Assembly (NCBI GenBank): GCA_030549335.1
Contig: CM060184.1
Coordinates: forward strand, 40,069,909-40,133,908
DNA from: Pontederia crassipes
Taxonomy: Eukaryota; Streptophyta; Magnoliopsida; Commelinales; Pontederiaceae
Length of the DNA stretch: 64,000 nucleotides
Direction of reading: 5' to 3'
Part shown: positions 48,477-59,252 of the stretch, piece by piece
Layout: every line of letters begins with the position of its first letter
Position numbering within the stretch: position 1 is the stretch's first letter
Made by a program: the position numbers and the translations under genes
Notes under the pieces: generated by a model
The model's database searches: none
Seen by the model: the letters and a program-made list of their open reading frames with translations, nothing else
Told to the model about the DNA's origin: nothing

Positions 48477-49415
48477 AAAAAAAAATATTTGATTAGCCAA
48501 TTCGTTCGTTGGCTCCATTTTCTTCAAATTACGATTCGTGTCTCGATAATTACTCGATAAGAATTAATTAACTGGTGACTACTTTTGTTGTCCTTGATGG
48601 AGCATCATATGCTCACTAATTAAGCTTCTATCGAGAATAGATTCATTTCTGTACGTATATATGGTTGCTCCTCCATGATCATATAATCATACTTGATCCT
48701 ATAATCATGTGGATTATGAGTATACTATATTTATTTCATCGTAATATATTTAACCTAAGAAATAGAAGAATTAATCTAATGCACAGAAAAAGTTAATGTC
48801 ATTTATATAAGTAGGAAGTTTCTGAACGCGTCAAGAGACGGGCAACTATAAGCTACATGAAAGATGCTGTGTGAAAACACAGAATAAAAGGACAGCTCTG
48901 TCCTAAAATTTATTTTCCCCTTTGAAGGCCTCCTGCTACTGCAGGAGACATCCAGAAAATGTGGGAGTTCAATATGCATGGAAGGCACGCCAAAATTTCA
49001 ATGCACTTGTGCAGCAGCAAGAGATTGTTAATTCCGAACATTCAGCAGTTCAGCATGTCAAGGCAACACGAGACAAATATTTCAGAAGGATCAGCAGAAT
49101 CAGGAAATGTCGCAAACTGATTTGGCACCTTCTCACAATTTCCTCGCCGTTTCATCAACTTCCCATTCCAAGTCACTAATGTTGAACGCAGTCATGAACA
49201 CAATAATGAATGTTTTTTTATTATTTCCTTTCGCCCCCAACGTAGAGCGCCAAGTTTGCTTAACAATGAAGATCACAATAATCATCATCAAATAGTCATC
49301 TTTGTGACTAAAAACAATGAGAACTATAAACAGATTTCTTATTGCGATTGAAAATTCCAAGTCAAAAGAAATTATTATTTGAGTTGCAGATTCGCAGTCA
49401 GCAACCTTGAAAACA
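48477..49415. other. Convergent 3' untranslated and intergenic sequence
   Basis: Contains the 3' ends of the PIRL gene (+) and the membrane-protein gene (-). There is no further gene signal. An unspliced plus frame at 48922-49179 has no family features. Confidence 0.5.
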
Positions 49416-52400
49416 TCAGGAGTATGCTTCAGAAACTTCTGAAGCAGGAAGGAATCTCATGATAAAGCTAGAGAGCGACCAGATGCAGATTACTCCGAGT
49501 ACTTGCAGCACAATTAGTAGAGTTCCCAGTGAATTATTTATAGAGAATGTTTGTGGTGTCCTTTCAGCTCCTCTTACTGAAAAGGAAAGTGCTTGAACCA
49601 ACAATGCAGCGCGGTTCAACTGATGCAGTCTATATACCTGAAGGAATGCAACCAGATTCAACTTTTACAAAGGCAAAAAACTAGGGGAGGTAATTCAAGT
49701 ATATAAATTGAGAACCATAATATTAAAATAAGCAGTCTATACCAAAGCAGTAATGCACAACCTTAAACTTATCCAAAACTCGCTACAAGTAATCATACAA
49801 ATTGAGAGAGTAGTCAGATTGTCAGTTTTTTTTTTTTTTGGCTTTCAAGTAGACTAAATAAATATTATTTTCAAATTGCAAAAGAATATAACTATAGCCC
49901 ATCCTTTATTGTTCAAGAATTTCAAACAGGCAGGTCCTTGATGCCACTGCCAAGGGGACCTCCTCACCACCAGGAGGCTGTGCTGGCAACAATGTTAATA
50001 AGTTGAATCAACACAAGAACTAGATGAACGCCAACTTGCTACTCCTCAACCATAAAACAAAAGAACAGGTCTATCGTATTATTCCATAGCAAAAAGTTGG
50101 TATGACATGGATCTCTTGGTTGTCTACGATTTCTCAATGCCAATTTACTATCACCACCTAAAATTAAAGAAAAGAATTTCTCTGTAACAATCCAAAATAT
50201 TAAGTACTCCAGTTCTTTTTTATTACTCAATGTTAACCTATTATAACCACCAAACATTAAGAAAAAGATGCCCAAATTGATGGGTTTAATTTTGTGTCAT
50301 GTGTCGTATAATTTAGTCTCTCAATCACCCAATGCGCCATACAAAGTAAAGAAGATTACTTAAATTTGATGATGATGATAATAATAAGTATATTTATTTG
50401 AACACACATCGAACGGCTGAGAAGTCGCTCGACATAATGTTAAGCAAAAATCGCATAACACACAAGCATTACCCACATAAAAAAGGGATTGATGAATATG
50501 TCACATAATTTTCATATGTAGTGCACGCCGTCAAATGATCTTGCATATGTACTTTTTTGCATCTTTTGTCATATTTCGTGAGTTGTAAATTAGGTGGTTC
50601 TTGAGATACTCCAAAAATAATTAAAACCATTGGCAATAATTTCTTTTTTAGAACAAAAACTAAATCAAAATTGTAGAACACAAAGACTTCCCAAGATATC
50701 ACCCATCTTAGAGTACTACTCTAGCTCAAGCATGTTTAACTTCGGAGTTCGGATGGCATCTGGTGCATTAGTACTAGTAGATCACACCCATTGACAATAA
50801 TTATATTTGCCAATTTCCATTACTATTTTTAAGTAATGAAAAATAGTAAAAGAGGAAAAAAAATGATGTGTAACACTGCTTTTTTGTTTTGAGAGGATGT
50901 GTAACACTGCTTGACACATGCTTTACATGAAAAGTGTGATACCTTCTCATTAATCCCTATCACCCGACAGTACAGGGCAAGGTGGACACATCTTGCTGAC
51001 ACATCCTGTGTCCTATGTTGCGAGGCAGAGGAGGACCTCGCACATCTATTTTTTGGCTGCAGTGTATCCCGGGAGGTTTGGGTTCGACTAGGGATGACAG
51101 TCGGCTTGCTCCTCTCACCAGACACATTTTGGCAGTCACTTAGAGTTCATAGCTGCGGACGACGTCATTGGAGGACATTGCTGACGACCTTTTTAGCCAG
51201 TGCCTGGGCTATCTGGCTTCAGCGCAACCAGGTTATTTTTTGTGGGGATAAGACTCAGGTGGATAGTTTTGTACTCCATAGCTTTTTTCTTCTCCGGGAG
51301 TGGGGCTTTGGATAGTGACGACATGTTTTTTCTCCATTTTTTGCTGCTCTCTTCTTAGGAGCCTACATTTTGTACATTTTGCTTCCACAGTGATATATAT
51401 ATACGGATGACACCCTAACTTGGTGCTCATCCTTTCCCCCCCTCAAAAAAAAATTAATCTCTATAAAAAATGGTGCAGAAGATAACTTAGTATTTGTAAT
51501 AGCTGAAGTTCAGCCTTTTATTTTTTTAGCGCAGCTAATACAATTGTTTGCATTAAGCTTCTACTTAAACATTCCATAGTCTGAAAGCAATACTACTACA
51601 TGAAGTACGGAATACCACCAACTCAAAGTCAAGAACCCCCAAATTAAATCATTGTAGTAATCTGGACTTTAAGCAGATATATATGCTTTATTTATTTTGG
51701 ATAAATTCTTTCTAAGCTACTGCAAGCAACTAAAACTGATCCCCTAAAATATGATATTATTACTCAAACAAAAACATTCAAGATACAAGGATGAATCATA
51801 AATAATGATTTGTGCAGAATATACATTGTGCTAACCTGGAAAATAACAGGAATGGTTGGCCAAGAAGGTGATTTCCTGTGGCGTGCATACTGTTCAAAAG
51901 CAAACTGTACAACAAGACCTACTAAATATGGTGCTAATGTAGCTGAAGCTGCAGGCCCAGTCCATGGCCAAACCAATCCCATTGTTAGAAGAGGTAATAT
52001 CAGGCTAATCACCAGTGTTGCAACAGAAGAAATTCGAAAACCATACTGGAAGTTTGGAGAATAGTTGTCAGCTGGAACCATCTTCCTGAAAGGCCTCCAC
52101 ACACGATCAACCAGAAGAATAAAGATCGCAACCCCAGTATAAAAAAGAGCTTCTGTGAAGAACAATATAAGAAAATCTGCACAACAAGGTTATTACAGAA
52201 ATCAGTATGCTGAACAAATTAAATGTTACTGCTATAAACATGAGATGTTAATTGTTAAGATTATTGTGCCTTAAATGAAACAGAAATATCCAACTTAATC
52301 TGAAAAGACCAAACAAGGATTTAAAGAAGACAAATCAAAAGGTTACAGCCGGTTAATTGCAAGACTTGATATAAGATTCGATAATGTACAAACTTCAGTT

Positions 52401-54110
52401 GATAATATTAATAGAGTTGTTACATATAAATAAAATACATTTAGACAAATGTAGTATAAAGTACGGTTTGAAATACAATTCATTAATCATGTAGATCCTA
52501 AGACTGCAGCAGCATCTCAGAGCAGTAAAAAACACTGATAGCAAACTTGAATTTACTAATGAAATTTCAAAAATCTAACTGAATCATAAAAAAAAGAATA
52601 CTATAGCTGCCCAGAGAAAAAAAAATACTGCACAGCATATCCTCACTAGTTTTTCAAGGGACTTCATTTGTTGTTTAGATGTAAGTAAGTAAATAATTTA
52701 TAAGAAAAGAGTGGTATCGTATATAAAAAAATCATAAAAATAAGGGTTGTATTAGAAGATATGGAAAGGGATGTTTTAAATTCAACAACCACTAATCATA
52801 AGTTGATGGCAGTAATTTTTTTCTTTGAGGAGTGTACAACAAGAAAATTAAGGAAATTTTGGAAAAAAATATTGCTACCTGTTAATAGAGAGTCCTCAAA
52901 TACAAATGAGACTACTTTCCTCAAGTAAAGTGATGGGAGAACAAAGAAAGCTACCAGAACACTAGGACCTAGAAACCAAAAAACTTTGGATGCTTCCTGG
53001 CGTTGTCTATAGCTAGTGACTTCTTTCATCTGATAAGGAGTATGGTAGAATGAGATGAAACCCGGTTTTCCATCTGCTTTGTCAGCAGCATAACAACATG
53101 AACTGCTTCCTGCTGAGCCCTTTTCACCAACAAAGAGTGAACTTTCTAATTCTGGAGTATTCTCATCACTCTCAGATACCGATGACAGACCATCAGGAGA
53201 GGTAAATTCTATCTGCCTCACAGAGCATTGTCTCTTCAATTTAAAATATCTTTGCGCAATCTCGTACGACTTTCCTGTGTCAATTAGAAGAACTGAATTG
53301 TCACTTCAAATTCCATTTAAAATTGAATTACGAAAAGAAATTTCTGCACTGCAAGTCACCAGATTTTACTTACCTGTGTCAATGTTCAGTTGTCGCAGCT
53401 CATATTTTTTTCCACCGAAGTGTCTCCACGAAGGCAACTAATAAGAAAGAAAACACGCACATGGAATTGCAACTTCAACATCGAATACATTCTCCGAGAC
53501 CACAAGTAGTGCAGACAAAGAATAACAAAATCTGTCAGAGAAAGTAGTAACAAAAACAGGAAAGCAACAGCACGTCCCCGACCAAAGCTTCATCATCATT
53601 TTGAAATGTCAGGAGTATCACGGACCCCCTTTCCCACAGTTACACCACGTTAATTTTAAGAATAAGGACCATCACGGCAGCAATTAGTTCCACTGGCATT
53701 TGCTCCTCCTCGCTCGACTCCCTCGAGAGTGGAATGCAAATTGTTGAATCGTCGCTATGTCTGTTTTTTTTTTTGTTCTTTTTTCTTTAAAAGAGAAAAA
53801 AAAATGAAAATCATTTTTTGACAAGTCCAGACCCCACTATCGTCAACTGATTTGCGAAGCGTAGTGCAGCAAGAAGGGTGATAAAGTTTGTTGTTCGATC
53901 AGAAAATTTTTCTCGGGTAGGGGGCATCAAGAAACGACCGAAGACGAAAAGATTTGACCAAAAAACCTGCAAAAACGGGAAGATGGAAGAAAGGACGGCA
54001 GGCACCTTCAAATTTCGATTCCTATTTACAGATGCAGCAGTAGCGGCGGCGGCTGCGTGAGTCATGCAGGCGCAGGAGGAGGAGGAGGCAACCGAGACAG
54101 AGGCGGCCAT
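49416..54110 (-). CDS. Unrecognised plant multi-pass membrane protein, 5 exons, about 388 aa
   Basis: Minus-strand exons are 54110-53967, 53437-53374, 53274-52879, 52176-51836 and 49637-49416. All borders are GT-AG and phases agree, giving 388 residues. Residues 1-48 are rich in Ala, Ser and Thr with few acids (MAASVSVASSSSCAC...), like a plastid transit peptide. The first exon is the least certain. Residues about 49-160 are polar (ELRQLNIDTGKSYEIAQRYF, then a Ser/Glu-rich stretch). Hydrophobic segments follow at about 166-192, 203-225, 251-272, 278-295 and 352-374, so about five membrane passes. The conserved-looking loop VWRPFRKMVPADNYSPNFQYG lies between the second and third. I do not recognise the family or function. 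The 2.2-kb last intron contains a 5S-derived retrocopy and an L1 tail. Confidence 0.75.
50643..50789 (-). mobile_element. 5S-rRNA-derived retrocopy (SINE-like) in an intron
   Basis: On the minus strand from 50789 the sequence reads GGGTGTGATC...ACTAATGCACC...GAACTCCGAAGTTAAACATG...GTAGTACT...GATGGGTGA...TGGGAAGTC, a near full-length 5S rRNA copy (about 118 bp, 50672-50789), roughly four fifths identical by eye. A short AT-rich tail ending in AAAAAAG follows (50643-50671). Nearly identical flanks CCATTGGCAATAATT (about 50628-50642) and CCATTGACAATAATT (50788-50802) look like a target duplication. This is the structure of a Pol III transcript retroposed by LINE machinery. The internal A- and C-box regions are partly conserved. 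It is not an active rRNA gene. Confidence 0.8.
50896..51455 (+). mobile_element. 5'-truncated L1-type LINE tail
   Basis: The open stretch at 50911-51315 encodes the reverse-transcriptase zinc-binding region usual at the C-terminus of plant L1 elements: CVLCCEAEEDLAHLFFGCSVSREVW, WRTLLTTF and WAIWLQRNQVIF. A 3' region follows, ending CCCCCCCTC and nine A at about 51446-51454. The endonuclease and reverse transcriptase are missing. It lies in the last intron of the membrane-protein gene, in antisense orientation. Confidence 0.8.
53580..54110 (-). other. First intron and start region of the membrane-protein gene
   Basis: Open frames on the minus strand run past the exon-1 donor at 53966 into intron sequence. 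The reading used here stops at FPFLQ. The plus-strand frames at 53878-54288 are low-complexity and overlap the leader. Confidence 0.4.
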
Positions 54111-54480
54111 TCGTGAGCCGCCGTGTCGAAGAGGCGATGGAAATCAATTGAGGAGGAGAAGGAGGAAGAGGCCACAGCAACGCCTTGTAGTTGTAGTGGT
54201 CGTCGGAGAAGACGAAAATGGCGGAGGCGGAGGAGGAGGTTTTGGTTTGGATATTATTATTATATTATTTTATTTATTAATTGGTTAATATTAATAAAAT
54301 TTTTATTGGGGTTGGTTCGCTCTACTACGGCCGCTGCTTTCGTCCACCCACCTTTACATCCCACCACACCACCACCTCAAGGCAGGCAGACACGTGGACG
54401 AAAATGACATCTTCTTTTTTTTTTTACCTAAAAAAAAGTTTACTAATTCATAATAAGGTCACCAAAGTTCGAAATGATAG
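54111..54480 (-). promoter_or_regulatory. Promoter/leader of the membrane-protein gene
   Basis: GA-rich sequence (54110-54250, the complement of a CT-rich leader), then AT-rich DNA. The plus-strand frames here encode only Glu/Arg/Gly runs. A TATA box cannot be placed with confidence. Confidence 0.4.
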
Positions 54481-56409
54481 ATAAATTAATTGATTATATG
54501 ACAGCAACACAAGTTTTTTTCTCTCACACTCGAGAATATTTTTTTTCTGATAATCGAAACAAAAAAATTTCTTAAAATGTATGTATTTATCAATTAATTA
54601 ATATACGAAAAGCCTCTTATAAAATTAACACGCAGAAGTTCCGTTGTCTAAAAAGTAATACCTGACTAATCCGAAATTTGAATGAAAAAATAAAATGATA
54701 TTACTCTTATTAAATGGTTATTTAAAAAGTCAAATATGACACCACTGTTAACTTCCAATCACTCTCCTATAATTTTATTGTTTAATTGAGAGTACATATA
54801 GTGATGATATGCTTATGTGATTTTAATATAAATGGAGTTTAGTGATACGTAAACTTTGTGTTCTTGACTCAGAACTGCATCCGGACATCGAAAATATGAC
54901 CCGACCCGATAGATCACCTAAGAATTGACTTGGAATGTTCGATTTTGTCCTAATTCGATTAGGATACACAATTTGAAGCTTTAATAAAGGTAAAGCAAAT
55001 CAACTTAGGAGGCATGTACTTGGATACAAGAACTAGTTATTACGAGAAACGACCATGGTATCATTTAAACCTCAAGTGACATGAAAGTAGAGCACGAAAG
55101 GTGCAGAGGACTTGCATTTTAATTCATTAACCAGGCATTGTAACCAAAATCATCTCAAGATTGATTGATTGATTAATGCATCGGCCATCCAAAATGGTAC
55201 AATGACTGCAAAAAATAGTAATGATTAATCAGAAAACTTGAGTCATAAGATGTCAGTGACCAAATTCATTAGTTACTCATAAGATAAAACTGATAAAGAA
55301 TCATTCAATTGATGTGATGGTACCAACTAATGCATTAAAGTGTAAGGATGCATTCATAATAATAATAATTTTAAACAGGTTTAATGGAAAGCTGAATTGG
55401 ACAGCATCATCCTCAGCACAATAATTCTATGAAACGCATGATGAATTTAATCATGGATACTCAATTGGGCAACAACGATCTTTATTTTCATTTATCGTCA
55501 TTGTATTTTTTGCAAAATCAATCGCATCAACCTACACCACTTTGTAAGTAAAATGACTAACAGATAAACTACAAGTTTAATGCAAGGTGTGCTGGTACTA
55601 ACACCAAAAAAAGAATACAAAACGGAACGGATATTTGCTGCAAATTCTTCAATCTCGTGTTTGAAACCATATAAAACTTTGTGCGTTGTTTGTCCAACGA
55701 GACAGTTGGAGAAAATTCAAAAACCACAAGCTCGTATTTGGAATATAAAAAAAGGACATCAACATGTAGGAGGTCCTGGCCAAACGCATTAAGAATTCCT
55801 CATGATGAAAATTGAAAAGCATGAAAGAGATGCTCAGTTGCGGGCACATCCTTAGGTTAAACTTAACTGAATTATATTTTTTGTTAACCAACAAAAAGTA
55901 TGAGAAATACTCATACTCCATCCCAAAAGCAAATAATAGAAATTCATTTTAGTATATGAGGTGAAAGTCCTTCGTCCCAAAAGCAAACGATGGAAACATT
56001 TTAGTAGAAATGCCAACGTGCAGCTGATTTTTATTGACAAGTCTAGATCAGATTCAAATTGATCATTTCCTAGAGTACAATCGATATGTTACAAAGCTTC
56101 AAAAGATACACAGAAAGATGCCACTAGAAAGCTTCAAACTTACTCAGATGAATGCATCATCCAGATTGAGAAAAAACAATGGCATCATTAAAACATACCT
56201 ACCATGTAAATGCAACGAAAGCCTATCTTCCTCATACACCAAGTGCATGATCAAAAGATACACAGAAGACGGAAGATAGCTTGAAACTCACTGATTTTCG
56301 ATCTTTCAAAATCTGCCATTAACATGTGAAGCGTATAGTTGAATTTAAGCCCCTCATGTTTACAATCTTTTCTTGTATAAGCTGAAACCTTTTAATTGCC
56401 AAATCTATC
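54481..56409. other. Intergenic AT-rich sequence and probable 3' UTR of the next gene
   Basis: No recognisable coding region. The part nearest 56409 is probably the 3' untranslated region of the minus-strand gene that ends at 56410. The frames at 55580-55921 and 56034-56279 have no family features. Confidence 0.45.
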
Positions 56410-57559
56410 TCACCCAGTCTTTTGCTTCTTATTGGCTAGTCGTGGTGTCAACTGCAAACAAGAATTAGCTTTTATGTCTACATGATAAAATAAAATACGC
56501 AGAAAAGACAAATTTCAAGGGTAATTTCAAAGGACAAATTGGCATACCAACTCGATATATTTGAGATGTCTGAGGACTTCTTCTGTCTCCAGCTCCTACA
56601 GTAGCATCCAAAACCATGTCGAAATTAGATGTGTGAAAACAAGATAGTTTCATGACTATACAGGAAAAGAAAATTATCAATCTTAAGAGAAAACAACACA
56701 GCTCACCCATTTTCCTCATGAAAGGTTCAACAAAGAAAAAATCCAGGAAAGAAATTAATAACAAAACTTCCATTATGTTTTAGAGCATCTACAAAACTTA
56801 AGGCCATATTCATAATTAATATTCATTATCAACCCAAAAAATGAGCCTTTTTTGTAGAAAAGAAACTGAACCTACCCTCGTGAAGAAAGTCGGCTTCATT
56901 AAAAATTAAATACCATTGGTAGAAGTTTGGTTCCAAGTATTGCATGCTCCAAGTGTTTTTTCTTAAGTGCATATTGCAAGTTAGACTTGCCTATTCCTAA
57001 ATGCAGACTTTCTTGCAAACATAAAACCAAGACAAAGAGCACCAAACATGATAAGTATGCTGCCTTGTAGAAGCTTAATAATATAAATTGTAATGAATTA
57101 AAGTTTACATGGCAATCACAGAAATTAAGTTGATATCTAAAGCTAAAGGTTGTACTATATCTGGAATCACTTGCATTTTTTTTTTATTTTACTCTTGAAG
57201 GTACTGGCATTTTTAATGAACTGGAATTATTAGTAAGTGGATCGTGATTCATTGACGAAAAAGGGAATTAAATCAACATCAAAGTCAATTCATTAGGGTA
57301 GAGATTTCACAAGCCAAAGAAAGGTATATGTTTTTTTTTTTTTTTGAGCAGAAGAAAAAGAAAGGTATATGTGAAAAATCCAAGAATGTATACAATAAAT
57401 TGCAATGTTAGAAATATAGCATCATCGCAATATTAAAAGCCAAACTCAAAAATGCAAAACAAATGCACCTGAGGAACAGCACAATCAGCATGTAATGGAT
57501 CCCAAGGCAAAACACAGGAACAATCCCAATCATCAGTCTGAACGACAAACAAGGGTACC
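56410..57559 (-). CDS. Unrecognised gene, last three exons
   Basis: Minus-strand exons are 57559-57469, 56595-56548 and 56451-56410. They join in phase with good GT-AG borders: donors GTGCATTTG and GTATGCC, acceptors TTCCCAG, TGTAG and TTTGCAG. They encode VPLFVVQTDDWDCSCVLPWD, then PLHADCAVPQ, then ELETEEVLRHLKYIEL, then LTPRLANKKQKTG and a TGA at 56410-56412. The acidic, Trp/Cys-containing segment followed by a short amphipathic helix and a basic tail looks like a conserved protein C-terminus, but I cannot name the family. Upstream exons are not seen before 58650 and may lie beyond the hAT/LINE nest or outside the window. Confidence 0.6.
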
Positions 57560-58682
57560 CTGGGAAGAACATGAAAGAATTAGTTTAACTTTTGTTTCAG
57601 GAGAAAATTAGTTCACCATTTTGTACAAACTAGTAGTATCAGTTGCTGGCACAAATATCAACTGAGAAATAATAAAGAGTTGTTTTACACCAACCGAGTT
57701 TAGTTGGCACAATTGGTTAGCACGCTATGTTGCATGGATATGGGCATGATACCGCGATTCAGGTATAGGTATGGGATAACGCCAATTTTTAAAATATAGG
57801 ACACGGATATGGCAATATAAATTAAATATATACATATATAAATAAGAAATCTAAAAGTTCACAAGTCATTTGTTTAGAAAAGTCTTTCATGATGTTTATT
57901 TTTTAAACCTTTTTAATGATAAAAATGAATGGCTTATTGGTAGGCTTTGTAGCTTTAAAATAAAAACAATAATTAATAAACGACACTTTGTCTAGAAACA
58001 AAAAGGTCGGTGCTACCCATTCAGTAAGTAAATAATAAGTTTTAAATTTTTTTTAAACAAATAAGTTTTAAATTTTAATTTGTAATGTATCTGGATATAA
58101 TTAAAAACTTCAAATTATATATGTCATTCACCGTACGACACCAGATGCAACCTTTTCCTGTGACTCTTCTTTAAATTTTGATCTGCTTTTTACTCGTTTT
58201 TGGCTTTTTTCCTATCTTGCCTGCTCCTGCCCCAAGCCTCCAACACTGATATCACTCCAGGAAGAAGCCAGGTGTCGTACAAGAAGAGAGGTGGACGATT
58301 GAAGAAGAAAACGAAGAGGCGAAGAGACAAACACAATCCTTGGATTTTTTTTTCTTCTCCAGCTTCAGTTTTTTTTTTCTTTCGTATTTGATGTTTTGAC
58401 TCTGTGCTGTTATTTTCAAATGCGCCACTGATTGCTTCCTGTTCAGCTAGGGCAAATGTTTATTTATTTTGTGTTTTGGCAAACGCTTTGTTTCTTCCTC
58501 CCTCGCGTACCCAGGTTGCATACCCATTCTACAAATATATTAAAATAATATTGGATACCCACCTATGTGTACCAATCACGTACCCGTACTGGATGAGTAC
58601 CACGTATGCTTCCCTCTCCCTTACTGATGTACCCGTGCAACAGAGTTAGTAGGGTTATGTCCCAGGTTGATGGGAGCTAGTA
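57560..58682. other. Intron or intergenic sequence with a probable old DNA-element copy
   Basis: From about 57715 to 58610 the borders carry repeated pieces like GGATATGGGCATGATACC and GTACCCGTACTGGATGAGTACC. These hint at a degraded element with facing ends, but no clean inverted repeat or target duplication could be established. The short frames at 58200-58649 are not recognisable. Confidence 0.3.
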
Positions 58683-58931
58683 GTCCCGGGCAGTGTTGTG
58701 AGACCCGGCCCAGTCCGGGCCGATCAGGGCTTAAAATGGCCCGCGGATTAATTGAAATCAAGGGAAAGGTTTGACGCTCTTTGACTTTGTCAAACCCCAT
58801 CAAAACCTGGGTTCAACTAGTCAAGCCGGCGGGTTTGAGTGACCCGGCTGGTGAAAGCAAAAAAAATAAAATATTAAAAAACTAACCCTTCTCAACTAAA
58901 TTTTAAAGTTCCAATTTTCGAATTTCTTACA

Positions 58932-58973
58932 TACAACAACAAAGCCTTATCCCACTAGGTGGGGTCGGCTATC
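58932..58973 (-). mobile_element. Short LINE 3'-tail fragment, inverted
   Basis: On the minus strand it reads ATAGCCGACCCCACCTAGTG, then GGATAAGGCTTTGTTGTTG, the same tail as the RTE-type LINE nearby. It is only about 40 bp. It faces the tail of the full LINE, so the two form a long-range inverted repeat. No clear target duplication. Confidence 0.75.
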
Positions 58974-59252
58974 TAATTTGTTTCACCAATAATAAGTGCA
59001 TTATTTTTTTTTTTAAATTTCTTCTTCTCCAATTTGTGTGCTTTCAATTTAAAATATGTTTAAGAGAAGTAATTGAATTCTATCTTTCCATTTCCTCTTT
59101 GATTATTCATTTTAATTTTCTAATTCAAAGTTAAACTCAATCATCAATACATTGTTATGAATATAGAAAGCATAAAGAATATCAGTATTTATTAATTTAA
59201 CTAACTTATATTAATTTATTTCTAATTCAAAGTTAAACTTATATTAATTTAT

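Noticed and set aside
50672-50789. An active 5S rRNA gene
   Set aside because: Many substitutions relative to plant 5S, a single copy, no tandem array, and flanking duplications typical of retroposition.
53878-54407. Plus-strand frames with Glu/Arg/Gly runs
   Set aside because: Low-complexity complements of a CT-rich leader and Ala/Ser-rich exon 1 of the minus-strand gene.
57715-58610. A defined DNA transposon with facing GTACCCG-type ends
   Set aside because: Border motifs are suggestive, but I could not pair the ends or find a target duplication, so I left it as unclassified.
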